A stretch of 64,000 bases of DNA from Actinomadura sp. K4S16 (lineage in GTDB: Bacteria > Actinomycetota > Actinomycetes > Streptosporangiales > Streptosporangiaceae): the NCBI RefSeq assembly GCF_008327685.1, contig NZ_BDDE01000010.1:868001-932000 (forward strand). Reading direction: 5' to 3'. The translations under genes were made by a program, and so were the position numbers. A model generated the notes under the pieces. The model was not told the DNA's origin. It made no database searches and saw nothing but the letters and a program-made list of their open reading frames with translations. Shown here piece after piece: positions 8,701 through 16,507 of the stretch (position 1 is the stretch's first letter; every line of letters starts with the position of its first letter).

Positions 8701-8843
8701 TCCCGTTCGATGAGAAGGACGAGTTCAAGAGCCTCGTCAAGGCGGGCGGCAACCCCTACGCCCTGAGATGGCACAACGAGCTGAAGCTCTGGAGCATGGG
8801 AGAAGGCGTCCCGCGAGACCTCGTGTCCCGCTGGCTCCCGTGA
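5775..8843 (+). CDS. SF1 helicase-PLD nuclease fusion (Mokosh type II-like defence protein)
   Basis: Protein of 1022 aa; TTG start at 5775 with GAGGAG 7 nt upstream. Helicase part (COG1112/Upf1-like): Walker A GPPGTGKT near residue 190, a coiled-coil insertion around 270-400, Walker B VVVIDEAG near 474, GDFRQLPA near 499, NEQYRMRH near 556, HRFQGSQ near 691 and NVALSRAQDHLVVVAD near 731-746. A PLD-type nuclease domain follows, with HEKILILD (HxKx4D) near 884 and an N-type tail GSLNLL. The last 50 residues (LYVSVPFDEKDE...) resemble the small DUF5710-like module. A SF1 helicase and PLD nuclease in one chain is the described architecture of Mokosh type II (MkoC). Assignment is by architecture only; a general DNA/RNA-processing role is the alternative. 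Confidence 0.85.
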   Translation: MAEQRALTHPIPDLLQATRAEITALLHDDRAGAPKITLRAGRLVAQAGDEHEHVFECRRWNKALVGKDLLIRAARSKAPWERAVATRSPDGKVRVVTAADLGQRPEGATLTEDETSGWEVLADRLAQAGDSDSPLKLPVASWVFGLGRPRIDRCSTPARFIRGYAERRFNARQRAAVEQALGSQITFVWGPPGTGKTEVVSAIVEGCYRQGHRVLFVAPTKVAVDQALERVCALLACEDGFDGGLVQRAGDIAVASLTEKYGDQIVPERVAERLGGELDSRIAEESERLDGMRGHLAVHEEYAALLGHRDRLAREMEGIIRALSEIEHDRSAALQAIEVLRRQITDLGRPSGLFAQRKAAKLAELQAGLAVQEGKAWQIDQHRQAAIRDHEIRAAEFAAARSGAEELGLRVRDVPAESWLRTEVPRSADRLKELRRQRQQIAEAVRGRCRVMGTTVSKAVQTRTLMDGIDVVVIDEAGMVNLPSAWFVAGLAGKRVVLAGDFRQLPAITHGSSSRKASPDARKHSREWMDRDAFHAAGLVDESGRARPDARMVCLNEQYRMRHAICAIVNEVAYRDSPLATGRSERSRLPSSLVEEPLVLVDTSSRRVANTVGREAHKSNPVHEAVIHELIRGLQYDGVLPARKHPVPPERRGPTDSLGIITPYRNQVNALGTSLRERFGVEYDGLVDTVHRFQGSQRPMVIIDTVAGAGSRLGFFYEDVGLASTTTRLLNVALSRAQDHLVVVADVEFLRRELPPHGEAARMLRHLATHAQRLPVEDLVPVRAASDLGGLDEKELARPAFFPADEVARAVAWDIARAETGIDVYCAFLNDSAVRKWRRLLARRISEGVRVTVHTRPPEPGSPQARLIDLLRGEGCQVTQRERMHEKILILDDTVLWHGSLNLLAHSGSTDLMMRMTDRGACERVRRIIDAARMDRPARTPRPRGEGQAPRADRSPSEGDRPGAGDVVHGRLYVSVPFDEKDEFKSLVKAGGNPYALRWHNELKLWSMGEGVPRDLVSRWLP

Positions 8844-8878
8844 TCCGCCTCGGAGAACCCCGCCGGCCAGGCGAACCG

Positions 8879-9223
8879 CTACCGTTCGCCTTCACCTGAT
8901 CCGGCGCCGGTCTCGTCGACGGTCAGGACGGAGCGGTCGAGGGCGCCGGCGCGGTAGGCGGCGGCGCCGATCGTCTGGGCGGCGACGGGCGCGGTGATCA
9001 GCTGGAAGACCGCGACCAGCAGCAGCGGCGCGGCGGCCGCGACGGACTCCGCCTGCGGCGCCGCGCCCGCGAGGACGAGCAGCAGCCCGATCGTCTGCGG
9101 CTTCGTCGCGGCGTGCAGCCGGGTGAGCAGGTCGGGGAACCGCAGCACGCCGAGCGCGCCCACCGCGCAGAAGGCGGCGCCCGCGGGCATCAGCACGGCG
9201 ATGGCGACGTCGCCGGCGTTCAC
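8879..9223 (-). CDS. mrpG: Na+/H+ antiporter subunit MrpG
   Basis: Small membrane subunit of 114 aa. It has three hydrophobic segments, the family motif GVLRFPDLLTRLHAATKPQTIG (residues about 25-46) and a short hydrophilic acidic C-terminus. Start GTG at 9223 overlaps the mrpF stop by 4 nt. It is the last gene of the operon and ends 35 bp from the convergent helicase-PLD gene. MrpG is needed for assembly of the multi-subunit cation/proton antiporter. Confidence 0.93.
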   Translation of the reverse strand: MNAGDVAIAVLMPAGAAFCAVGALGVLRFPDLLTRLHAATKPQTIGLLLVLAGAAPQAESVAAAAPLLLVAVFQLITAPVAAQTIGAAAYRAGALDRSVLTVDETGAGSGEGER

Positions 9224-9486
9224 GAGTCCCCCTCCCGCCGCGCCGCGAGCCGGGCGGCGGTGACCGACCCGACGAACCCCAGCAGCACGAAGGCCACCAG
9301 GATCGTGGCCTGCGCGGGCTCCCCCCACACGGCCGAGTGCACCGCGATGCCGCTGACCAGCAGGACCGCCAGGACGTCCACGGCCATGATCCGGTCGAAG
9401 GAGGTCGGGCCGCGGACGAGCCGCGCGGCGGTCATCAGGATCGCCGCGCCCAGCAGGGCCATGGTGAGGGTGTAGACGACGGTCAA
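9220..9486 (-). CDS. mrpF: Na+/H+ antiporter subunit MrpF
   Basis: Membrane subunit of 88 aa, the usual length for MrpF. The characteristic segment RLVRGPTSFDRIMAVDVLAV lies between the first and second helices. The start is a TTG at 9486 that overlaps the mrpE TGA (TTGA) and has GAGGAGG about 6 nt upstream, which settles the start even though TTG is rare. Confidence 0.92.
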   Translation of the reverse strand: MTVVYTLTMALLGAAILMTAARLVRGPTSFDRIMAVDVLAVLLVSGIAVHSAVWGEPAQATILVAFVLLGFVGSVTAARLAARREGDS

Positions 9487-10019
9487 CGCGGTTCCTCCTC
9501 CGCTGTGTCCTCCGGTGTCACGAGGGCCTGCATCAGCCTGTGCTCCGTCCGGAGCACGCCGTCCCGGGCGGCGTCGGCCTCCCGCCGGTCGCGGACCGGC
9601 ATGCAGTGGATGCGCAGGACCGACCGGTCCCAGTCGAGGTCGACGAGCAGGGTGCCGGGGCGCAGCGAGATGCTCGTCGTGACCGCGAGCAGGACGAGCT
9701 CCGAGCGCGTCCGGGCCCTCACCTCGATGACGGCGCCCCTGGCCCGGCGCGGTGCGCGCAGGGCGTGCCACCCGATGACGAGGCTCGACACGAGCAGGTC
9801 CCACGCGAGCTCCGCGCCGGCCTCGGCGAGGCGGAGCGGCCGGATCCGCCTGACGAGCGGGACGGCGGGCAGCCTGCTGGCCGCGTAGGCGATGACCACG
9901 GCGATGACGCCGCCGACGACGATCAGGGCGTCGACCCGTCCCCACAGCAGCACCCAGACCGCGAGCAGCCACGCCGTCATGCCCAGCCGGGCGCCGACCC
10001 TGCGGAGCGTGTGGTTCAC
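9483..10019 (-). CDS. mrpE: Na+/H+ antiporter subunit MrpE
   Basis: Subunit of 178 aa with two N-terminal membrane helices (TAWLLAVWVLLWG, ALIVVGGVIAVVIAYAAS) and a cytoplasmic domain carrying the signature TTSISLRPGTLLVDLDWDRSVLRIHCM. Start GTG at 10019 overlaps the mrpD stop by 4 nt (GTGA). It lies in the canonical order between mrpD and mrpF. Confidence 0.92.
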   Translation of the reverse strand: MNHTLRRVGARLGMTAWLLAVWVLLWGRVDALIVVGGVIAVVIAYAASRLPAVPLVRRIRPLRLAEAGAELAWDLLVSSLVIGWHALRAPRRARGAVIEVRARTRSELVLLAVTTSISLRPGTLLVDLDWDRSVLRIHCMPVRDRREADAARDGVLRTEHRLMQALVTPEDTAEEEPR

Positions 10020-11539
10020 GGCGTCCTCCCGTCCAGCACGGCGTGCCGGTAGGCGGTGGGCTCCACCAGGTCGGCCGCGGCGCGGGCACTCCATGCCGAC
10101 AGCGGACCGGCGAACAGGGCGATGAGGAGCCCGCCCGCGACCATCAGTGCGGTCACCGCCTGCATGGCCCGCACCCCGCCGCGCGTGTAGGGCTCGGCGG
10201 CGGGCGGCTCCCCCGCCTCCTCCGGGCGGGGGCGCCAGAACCCGAGGGCCCAGATCCGCGCCATCGCCATGAGCGTGAGGAGGCTCGCGAGCACCGCGAA
10301 CCCCGTGACGGCGTACGCCAGCGGCCGTCCCGACCCGAGGCCCGCCTGGAACAGCGCGAGCTTCGCGACGAACCCGGAGGTCGGCGGCACCCCGCTCACG
10401 CTCATGGCGGGGATGAAGAACAGCACGGCGATGAAGGCCGACAGGCGCGCGATGCCGCCGAGGCGGTGCAGGGAGATCTCCCCCGTGCGCGCCTGTATCA
10501 GGTCGCTGACCAGGAACAGCGTCGCCTGCACCACGATGTGGTGGACGAGGTAGAGGATCGCCCCGGTGAGCCCGGCGACGCTGAACAGCGCGAGGCCGAA
10601 GAGCATGTAGCCGATGTGGCCGACGAGGGTGAACGAGAACACCCGGTGGATGTCGTCGTTCGCCAGCGCGCCGAGCGTGCCCACGACCATCGTCGCGGCG
10701 GCGAGGAGGAGCATCACCCACGACCCGTGCTCGCGGGGGAACACCAGCGTCTGGACGCGGATGAGCGAGTACACCGCGGCCTTGGTCAGCAGCGCGGCGA
10801 ACACGGCGGTGACCTTGGTGAGGGCGGCCGGGTAGCTGTCGGGCAGCCACAGGTGCATCGGCACGATCGCGCCCTTGATCCCGAACACCACGAGGAACAG
10901 CAGCCCGAGCGCCGTGCGGGTGCCCGCCGGCAGGTGCGGGACGCGCTCGGACAGGTCGGCGAGGTTCACCGTCCCCGCCGCCGCGTAGGTCAGGCCGAGC
11001 GCGGTGAGGAACATGATGGACGACGTGAGGCTGACGACCGTGTAGGTCATGCTCGCCCGGAGGCGCGCGGCGGTCGGCTGGAGGGTCATCAGCACGTAGC
11101 TCGACGCGAGCATCACCTCGAACGCGACGAACAGGTTGAACAGGTCCCCGGCCAGGAAGACCAGGCAGACCCCGCCGGTCAGCGCGAGGTAGGCGGGATG
11201 GAACACCCCCGGCTCGCTCCGGCGCTCCAGCGCGCCCGCGCCCTCCGCCACCGCGTGCAGCATGATCGCCAGCAGCACGGTGCTGGACACCACGAGCAGC
11301 AGCGCCGACAGCCGGTCGGCGACGAGCGTGATCCCGAGCGGGGCCGCCCAGCCCCCGGCCTGCACCGCGACGACCCCGTCCCGCGCCACCGCGACCAGCA
11401 CCGCCACGGCGGCCGCCACCACGCCCGCCCCGACGAGCGGCGCGAGGATCCGCAGCCAGGACCGGCGCTGGCGGCTGGCCATCGCGAGCGCCGCCCCGAG
11501 CAGCGGCAGCGCGAACGGCATGGGGAGCAGGACGTTCAT
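10016..11539 (-). CDS. mrpD: Na+/H+ antiporter subunit MrpD (NuoN/NuoL-like)
   Basis: Large polytopic subunit of 507 aa homologous to the proton-pumping subunits of complex I. Visible motifs are CLVFLAGDLFNLFVAFEVML (residues about 110-130), the conserved lysine region GIKGAIVPMHLWLPDSYPAA (about 215-235) with LTKVTAVFAALLTKAAVYSL, and LVGHIGYMLFGLALF (about 300). Start ATG at 11539 overlaps the mrpC stop by 4 nt. It should form part of the proton or sodium path of the antiporter. Confidence 0.95.
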   Translation of the reverse strand: MNVLLPMPFALPLLGAALAMASRQRRSWLRILAPLVGAGVVAAAVAVLVAVARDGVVAVQAGGWAAPLGITLVADRLSALLLVVSSTVLLAIMLHAVAEGAGALERRSEPGVFHPAYLALTGGVCLVFLAGDLFNLFVAFEVMLASSYVLMTLQPTAARLRASMTYTVVSLTSSIMFLTALGLTYAAAGTVNLADLSERVPHLPAGTRTALGLLFLVVFGIKGAIVPMHLWLPDSYPAALTKVTAVFAALLTKAAVYSLIRVQTLVFPREHGSWVMLLLAAATMVVGTLGALANDDIHRVFSFTLVGHIGYMLFGLALFSVAGLTGAILYLVHHIVVQATLFLVSDLIQARTGEISLHRLGGIARLSAFIAVLFFIPAMSVSGVPPTSGFVAKLALFQAGLGSGRPLAYAVTGFAVLASLLTLMAMARIWALGFWRPRPEEAGEPPAAEPYTRGGVRAMQAVTALMVAGGLLIALFAGPLSAWSARAAADLVEPTAYRHAVLDGRTP

Positions 11540-11958
11540 CCGCTCTCGTCCTCCTCCAGCGGGTCGCGCCGCTCCGGCGGTTCGTCCCAGGACGCGCGGA
11601 TGTGCTCGGCGCAGATCCGGCGGTCCTCCACGTCGTCCTGCACCTCGTCCTCGCCGAGCAGCCGCCGGCTCCGGTAGGCCAGCGCCAGCAGGAACGCCGT
11701 GACGCCGAACGTGATCACGATGGCGGTGAGCGCCATGGCCTGCGGCAGCGGGTCGGACATCGCCCGGTCCGCCTTCGCGCCGAGCAGCGGCGGCGCCCCG
11801 GCGGCCCCGCCCGCCAGCAGCAGGACGAGGTTGGCGCCGTGCCCGAGGAGCATGAAGCCGACCACGACGCGGATGAGGGACCGCTGCATCAGCAGGTCGA
11901 ACCCGGCGGCGAACAGCACGGCGACGGTCAGCACGAGGACGAGCGCGGGACCGGTCAT
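11536..11958 (-). CDS. mrpC: Na+/H+ antiporter subunit MrpC (NuoK-like)
   Basis: Subunit of 140 aa with three membrane helices and the NuoK-like motif LLGHGANLVLLL (residues about 37-48), then DPLPQAMALTAIVITFGVTAFLLAL. The C-terminal 40 residues are charged and acidic. It overlaps its upstream neighbour mrpA and downstream neighbour mrpD by 4 nt each. Confidence 0.94.
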   Translation of the reverse strand: MTGPALVLVLTVAVLFAAGFDLLMQRSLIRVVVGFMLLGHGANLVLLLAGGAAGAPPLLGAKADRAMSDPLPQAMALTAIVITFGVTAFLLALAYRSRRLLGEDEVQDDVEDRRICAEHIRASWDEPPERRDPLEEDESG

Positions 11959-14765
11959 GCCGTCTCCTCCTCTTCGTCGTCTTCATCCGGTTCGTCCTCC
12001 AGGCTCGCCCCGAGCGTGGAGAGGATCGTCAGGACCAGCCCGAGCACCAGCAGGTAGACCCCGATGTCGAAGAACAGGCTGGTGGGCAGCTTCACCTCGC
12101 CGAGGACCGGCAGCGAGGCGCTCCAGACCTCGCCCTGGAGGAACTGCCCGTGCGGGAACCCGCCGTCCGCCCACCCGGCCGCGCCGGTCGCGACCGCGAG
12201 GCCCAGCCCGCCGCCGAGCAGGACGCTCGGCCGCACCGGCAGCGCGCTCGCCAGTTCCCGGCGGCCGCCCGGCAGGTAGCGCAGGGCGAACGCCATGCCC
12301 GCCACGAGCCCGCCCACGAACCCGCCGCCCGGGCGGTTGTGGCCCGCGATCAGCAGGTAGAGGGAGAACACCAGGACGGTCGGGCCGATCAGCCGCGCCG
12401 CCGCCTCCAGGACGACCGAGGAACCGCCCAGCGGCGGCCGCCCCGGCGCCGCGAGCCAGCGGCTCCCCGGCTCGCCGGGCCCGCGCCCCCCGCCGGTCGG
12501 GCTCGGCAGCCGCCGTCCGCTCGTCACCAGGCCGACGACGCCCATCGCCGCGACGCCCAGCACCGCGATCTCGCCGAGGGTGTCCAGCGCCCGCATCTCG
12601 ACGAGGATCGCGTTCACGATGTTCTCGGCCCCCTCCTCGGCCGCGAGAGGGGCGTACCCGGCGCCGACCGGCCGGGTGTTCCGGCTCAGCGCCGCCACCA
12701 CCAGGAACAGCGCGACGAACCCGCCCAGGCACGCGCTGATCGCTCCCCCCGCGGCCCTGGCAGGCCCCGTGCGGCGCCGCGGCGGGTACCGCACCGGCAG
12801 CCGCCGCAGCACCAGCACCAGCATGATCAACGAGAGGGTCTCCACGACGAAGAGCGTCAGCGCGAGGTCGAGCCCGCCCTGCGCCACGAACAGCCCGCCG
12901 ATCGCGTAGCCCGTCCCGGCGAGCAGCAGCGCGGCCGTGAGCCTGCGGCGGGCCCGCCGCGCCGCGAGCGCGCACCCGATCACGACGACGGCGAGGACGA
13001 CCTGCGCGGGATCGTCCCACGCCCGGAACCGGTCCACCGGCATGCCGGGGCCCGTCCCGCGGACCAGCCCGGCCACCAGCGCCGAGCCGGGCACCACCAG
13101 CACCGTCGCCCCGATCACGCCGAGGTAGACGGGCAGCGAGCCGATCTGCACGCGCGCGGTGAGCGCGTGCGCCCCGGCGAGGACCCCCTCGACCGCGCCG
13201 TCGTAGCCGCGCTGCGCGTCCAGGAACCGCCACCGCGCCCGCCCGACGGGGAACGTCCGCCCGAACAGGACGAACACCACGACGCCCAGCACGAGCGCGA
13301 GCATGGACAGGGCGATCGGCAGCGCGAGCCCGTGCCACAGAGCGAGCTTGTACTCGCCGTCCCCCGGCAGCGTGTCCGCGTACGGCCCGACGAGCTTCTG
13401 CATCACCCCGGGGACGACGCCCAAGGCGAATCCGGCCGCGGCGAGGACCACGACGGGCCCCACCAATCCCCAGCGCTCCTTGGGCGACACCTCAGCCTGA
13501 CCGGCGAAGGCACCGAACAAGAACCGGATCCCGTAGGCCACGGTCAGCGTGGACCCGGCCACCACCCCCACGAGGACGACGACGGCCCAGCCCCCATGCG
13601 CGAAGGCCTCCACGGCGGCCTCTTTAGCCACGAACCCCAGGAAGGGCGGCAGCCCGATCATGGACGCCGTGGCCGCCGCCGCCGCGACCGCCAGCACCGG
13701 CAGCCGTCCCCACGCCCCCGAGAGCCGGTCGGCGCGGCGCGTGCCCGTCTCGTGCTCAAGCGCGCCGACCGTCAGGAACAGCGGTGCCTTGAACAGACCG
13801 TGGGCCAGGAGCAACGCGGTGCCCGCCAGCGCCGCGATCCGCGTCCCGTCCCCCAGCAGGACCATGAGGAAGCCCAGCTGGCTGATCGTCCCGTAGGCGA
13901 GCAGTCGCTTCAGGTCATGCTGCCGCAGCGCGAGGACCCCGCCCGTCAGCAGGCTCAGCAGCCCCACGCTCAGCACCAGCGGGCGCCAGACCCCGGCGCC
14001 CGCGAACGCGGGCGTCAGCCGCGCCACCAGGTAGACGCCGGCCTTCACCATGGCCGCGGCGTGCAGATAGGCACTGACCGGAGTGGGCGCCACCATCGCG
14101 GCGGGAAGCCACGCGTGCAGCGGCACCTGCGCCGACTTGGCGAACGCGCCGAGCAGCACCAGCACCACCCCCGCCGTCGCGAGGCCGCCGCCCGGCGGGT
14201 CGGCCACGATCGCGGAGATCCGGTACGTCCCGGCGGTCTGCCCGACCAGCACGAACCCGGCGAGCATGACCAGCCCGAACGCGGTCGTCATGAGAAGCGC
14301 CTGCGCGGCCGCCCGCCGGTCCTCCGCCCGCTCGGGCCGCGGCGCGCCGATGAGGACGAACGAGCTGAGGGTGGTCAGCTCCCAGAACACGTACAGGACG
14401 AGCAGGTTGTCGGACAGCACCAGCCCCGTCATCGCTCCCGCGAACGCGACGAGCGTCCCGACCATCAGCCTCTCGGAACGCTCGAAGTACCACCCCGCGT
14501 AGCACAGGACGACGGCCCCGACCCCGCCGATCAGCAGCAGCATGACGATGGACAGCGCGTCCAGCCGGAAGTCGAACACCAGCCCCAGATCCGGCGCCCA
14601 GTCCAACCGCGCCGTGAGCGGCCCCCGCCCGACCTGCGCGGCGGCCCACCCGGCCGTCACCGCCGGCAGGACCGCCGCCGCACACGCCATCAGGCGCCGA
14701 CGCCGCCCGAGCGCCCAGGGCACCGCGACCGCGACGACGGCATAGGCGAGAACCAGCGCGAGCAT
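11955..14765 (-). CDS. mrpA: Fused Na+/H+ antiporter subunit MrpA-MrpB
   Basis: First gene of the operon, 936 aa. The N-terminal two thirds is a NuoL-like antiporter subunit (WELTTLSSFVLIG near 135; KSAQVPLHAWLPAAMVAPTPVSAYLHAAAMVKAGVYL near 215-250; LKRLLAYGTISQLG near 290). A middle part resembles the MrpA C-terminal extension. The end is a MrpB-like domain (IGPTVLVFSLYLLIAGHNRPGGGFVGGLVAG, about 775-805), so mrpB is fused and no separate mrpB exists. The C-terminus is strongly acidic. GGAGG lies about 12 nt before the ATG. The complex should exchange Na+ (or Li+/K+) for H+ and support salt and pH tolerance. Confidence 0.95.
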   Translation of the reverse strand: MLALVLAYAVVAVAVPWALGRRRRLMACAAAVLPAVTAGWAAAQVGRGPLTARLDWAPDLGLVFDFRLDALSIVMLLLIGGVGAVVLCYAGWYFERSERLMVGTLVAFAGAMTGLVLSDNLLVLYVFWELTTLSSFVLIGAPRPERAEDRRAAAQALLMTTAFGLVMLAGFVLVGQTAGTYRISAIVADPPGGGLATAGVVLVLLGAFAKSAQVPLHAWLPAAMVAPTPVSAYLHAAAMVKAGVYLVARLTPAFAGAGVWRPLVLSVGLLSLLTGGVLALRQHDLKRLLAYGTISQLGFLMVLLGDGTRIAALAGTALLLAHGLFKAPLFLTVGALEHETGTRRADRLSGAWGRLPVLAVAAAAATASMIGLPPFLGFVAKEAAVEAFAHGGWAVVVLVGVVAGSTLTVAYGIRFLFGAFAGQAEVSPKERWGLVGPVVVLAAAGFALGVVPGVMQKLVGPYADTLPGDGEYKLALWHGLALPIALSMLALVLGVVVFVLFGRTFPVGRARWRFLDAQRGYDGAVEGVLAGAHALTARVQIGSLPVYLGVIGATVLVVPGSALVAGLVRGTGPGMPVDRFRAWDDPAQVVLAVVVIGCALAARRARRRLTAALLLAGTGYAIGGLFVAQGGLDLALTLFVVETLSLIMLVLVLRRLPVRYPPRRRTGPARAAGGAISACLGGFVALFLVVAALSRNTRPVGAGYAPLAAEEGAENIVNAILVEMRALDTLGEIAVLGVAAMGVVGLVTSGRRLPSPTGGGRGPGEPGSRWLAAPGRPPLGGSSVVLEAAARLIGPTVLVFSLYLLIAGHNRPGGGFVGGLVAGMAFALRYLPGGRRELASALPVRPSVLLGGGLGLAVATGAAGWADGGFPHGQFLQGEVWSASLPVLGEVKLPTSLFFDIGVYLLVLGLVLTILSTLGASLEDEPDEDDEEEETA

Positions 14766-14885
14766 GCCGCCGCAGCCCCCCTCCGCAAGGCACGTCGCCT
14801 CCCACCTACCCGATCAACACCCCCGAAACGACCATCCCGCCGTATGCGAACCCCGCGCGGCCCCCAACAGCACCGACACACAAAA

Positions 14886-14917
14886 GAGCGCCCGACCCGC
14901 CCACGGGCCAGGCGCTC
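14886..14917 (-). terminator. Rho-independent-type terminator downstream of the TetR gene
   Basis: Inverted repeat GAGCGCC (14886-14892) and GGCGCTC (14911-14917), with a nested CCCG/CGGG pair. On the minus strand it is followed by TTTTGTGTG. It sits about 75 bp past the TetR stop and upstream of mrpA, so it would insulate the Mrp operon from TetR transcription. Confidence 0.75.
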
Positions 14918-14992
14918 CAACACCGAGCGAGGGGACGTCAGCGCTTCAACTCAGCGATCGAACCCCCGGAGTTCCCCGGCCACCGGTGGACG

Positions 14993-15526
14993 TCACGACG
15001 CCGAAGGCTTGGCTCTGAGGCCGTCCAGCATTACGCGGGTGACGGCGTCGCCAGGCTGGGCGCCAGGGCGGCAGACGGCGGTGCTGAGGATCTCGACGGC
15101 CTCGGCGGGGCTGATGTCGTCGCGCATCGCGCCCGCTTCCTGCACCTCCTTGACGAACTCCAGGAAAAGGCCGTCGACCTCGTCCTGCAAGGCGAGCCGC
15201 TCCTTCGGAGCATCGCCGTCCGCGACGGACTTCACGAGCGCGAACGGCTGGCCGGCGCAGAAGGCCACCAGCTCGGTCAGCGCGTCCCAGCGCGGGATCT
15301 CCTGCTCCCGAAGCCGCCGTATCTCCGATCCAAGGCGCCGGAGCGCACTGCTCGCGATCTCCTCGACGAGCGCTCGCCGGTCCGGGAAGTGCCGGTAGAG
15401 GGTGCCCACGCCAAGGTCGGCGGCCCGTGCGATCTCCTCCATGCTGACGCCGGGCCCCCGCTCGACGAACAGGTCGAGGGCGCAGGTGACGATCCGCTCG
15501 CGGTTGCGCTTCGCGTCGGCCCGCAT
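14993..15526 (-). CDS. TetR/AcrR-family transcriptional regulator
   Basis: Repressor of 177 aa with the N-terminal DNA-binding helices RERIVTCALDLFVERGPGVSMEEIARAADLGVGTLYRHFPDRRALVEEI (residues about 9-57). The C-terminal ligand and dimer domain is of the type seen in SbtR-like regulators (FCAGQPFALVKSVADGD). It is divergent from the LLM oxidoreductase gene with a 90-bp gap, so it probably controls itself and that enzyme. The inducer is unknown. Confidence 0.93.
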   Translation of the reverse strand: MRADAKRNRERIVTCALDLFVERGPGVSMEEIARAADLGVGTLYRHFPDRRALVEEIASSALRRLGSEIRRLREQEIPRWDALTELVAFCAGQPFALVKSVADGDAPKERLALQDEVDGLFLEFVKEVQEAGAMRDDISPAEAVEILSTAVCRPGAQPGDAVTRVMLDGLRAKPSAS

Positions 15527-15616
15527 CGTGTCACTCCCAGAGGTAACCGGAACAAGGGATTCAGGTTATCCTGCCCAAGCAGAACCGGAAGATCCGATTC
15601 ACCTTTGGAGCGGCTC

Positions 15617-16507
15617 ATGCGCATCGGACTGTTCGCCATCGCCGGAGCGGCGCCCCTGGACGACCTCGTCGCCCAGGTCCGCCTCGCCCGGGACACCGGC
15701 CTCGACAGCGTCTTCTTCGGGCACACGGCGTCCTGGGACGCCCTCATGACCGCGGCGGTCGCCGGACGCGAGGTCCCCGGCATCGAGGTGGGCACCGCGA
15801 TCGTCCCGACCTACCCGCGCCATCCCCTCGCGCTGGCGAGCCAGGCGCTCACCGCGCAGGCGATGACGGGCGGCCGCTTCACCCTTGGCATCGGGCCGAG
15901 CCACCCGCAGGTCATCGAGGGCTTGCACGGCATCGCCTACGAGCGCCCGGTGCGGCACGTCCGCGAATACCTGTCCGCGCTGCGTCCGCTGCTGCGCGGC
16001 GAGGAGGTCGACCACCACGGCGAGACATTGACCGCGGTAGGCACTCTCGACGCACCCGGCGCCACCCCGCCCCCGGTGATCGTGTCGGCGTTGGGCCCGG
16101 CCATGCTGCGGGCGGCGGGAGAACTCGCCGACGGCACCGTGACGACCTGGGTGGGCGCCGACACGATCGCCGACCACATCGTCCCGTCGATCACCAAGGC
16201 CGCCGAGGCCGCGGGACGCCCCGCACCGCGCGTGCTCGCAGGCGTCATCGTGGCCCTCACCAACGACCCGGACGGCGTCCGCCGCGACCTGGCCGACCGC
16301 TTCGGCCCCGCGTCGGACTTCCCCGCCTACCGGGCGGTCCTCGACCGCCAGGGCCTGACCGGCGTCCACGAGACGGTGATCGTAGGAGACGAGGAAACGG
16401 TCGCCCGCCACCTGCGCCGCTTTGAAGACGCCGGCGCCACGGACCTACTCATCAGCCCCTACGGCGACCCGGCCCGCCTATTGAAATTCGCCGCCGCCCT
16501 ACGCTGA
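15617..16507 (+). CDS. LLM-class F420-dependent oxidoreductase
   Basis: Luciferase-like TIM-barrel oxidoreductase of 296 aa. Features: MRIGLFAIAGAAPLDDLVAQVRLARDTGLDSVFFG at the N-terminus, VGTAIVPTYPRHPLALASQALTAQAMTGGRFTLGIGPSHP (about 52-92), and VGDEETVARHLRRFEDAGATDLLISPYGD near the end. ATG at 15617 has GGAG 6 nt upstream. An in-frame upstream extension exists but lies inside the TetR gene and is rejected. Substrate unknown; the divergent TetR suggests inducible expression. The last 9 bp overlap the convergent HEAT-repeat gene. Confidence 0.92.
   Translation: MRIGLFAIAGAAPLDDLVAQVRLARDTGLDSVFFGHTASWDALMTAAVAGREVPGIEVGTAIVPTYPRHPLALASQALTAQAMTGGRFTLGIGPSHPQVIEGLHGIAYERPVRHVREYLSALRPLLRGEEVDHHGETLTAVGTLDAPGATPPPVIVSALGPAMLRAAGELADGTVTTWVGADTIADHIVPSITKAAEAAGRPAPRVLAGVIVALTNDPDGVRRDLADRFGPASDFPAYRAVLDRQGLTGVHETVIVGDEETVARHLRRFEDAGATDLLISPYGDPARLLKFAAALR

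Noticed and set aside
4400-8843. DUF397/XRE pair as an accessory part of the helicase-PLD defence gene
   Set aside because: The pair is on the other strand, separated by about 340 bp, and such pairs occur throughout actinobacterial genomes without defence links.
15389-15616. Longer LLM oxidoreductase starting within the TetR gene
   Set aside because: The extension overlaps the TetR coding region and promoter; ATG 15617 has a proper GGAG and matches the family N-terminus.
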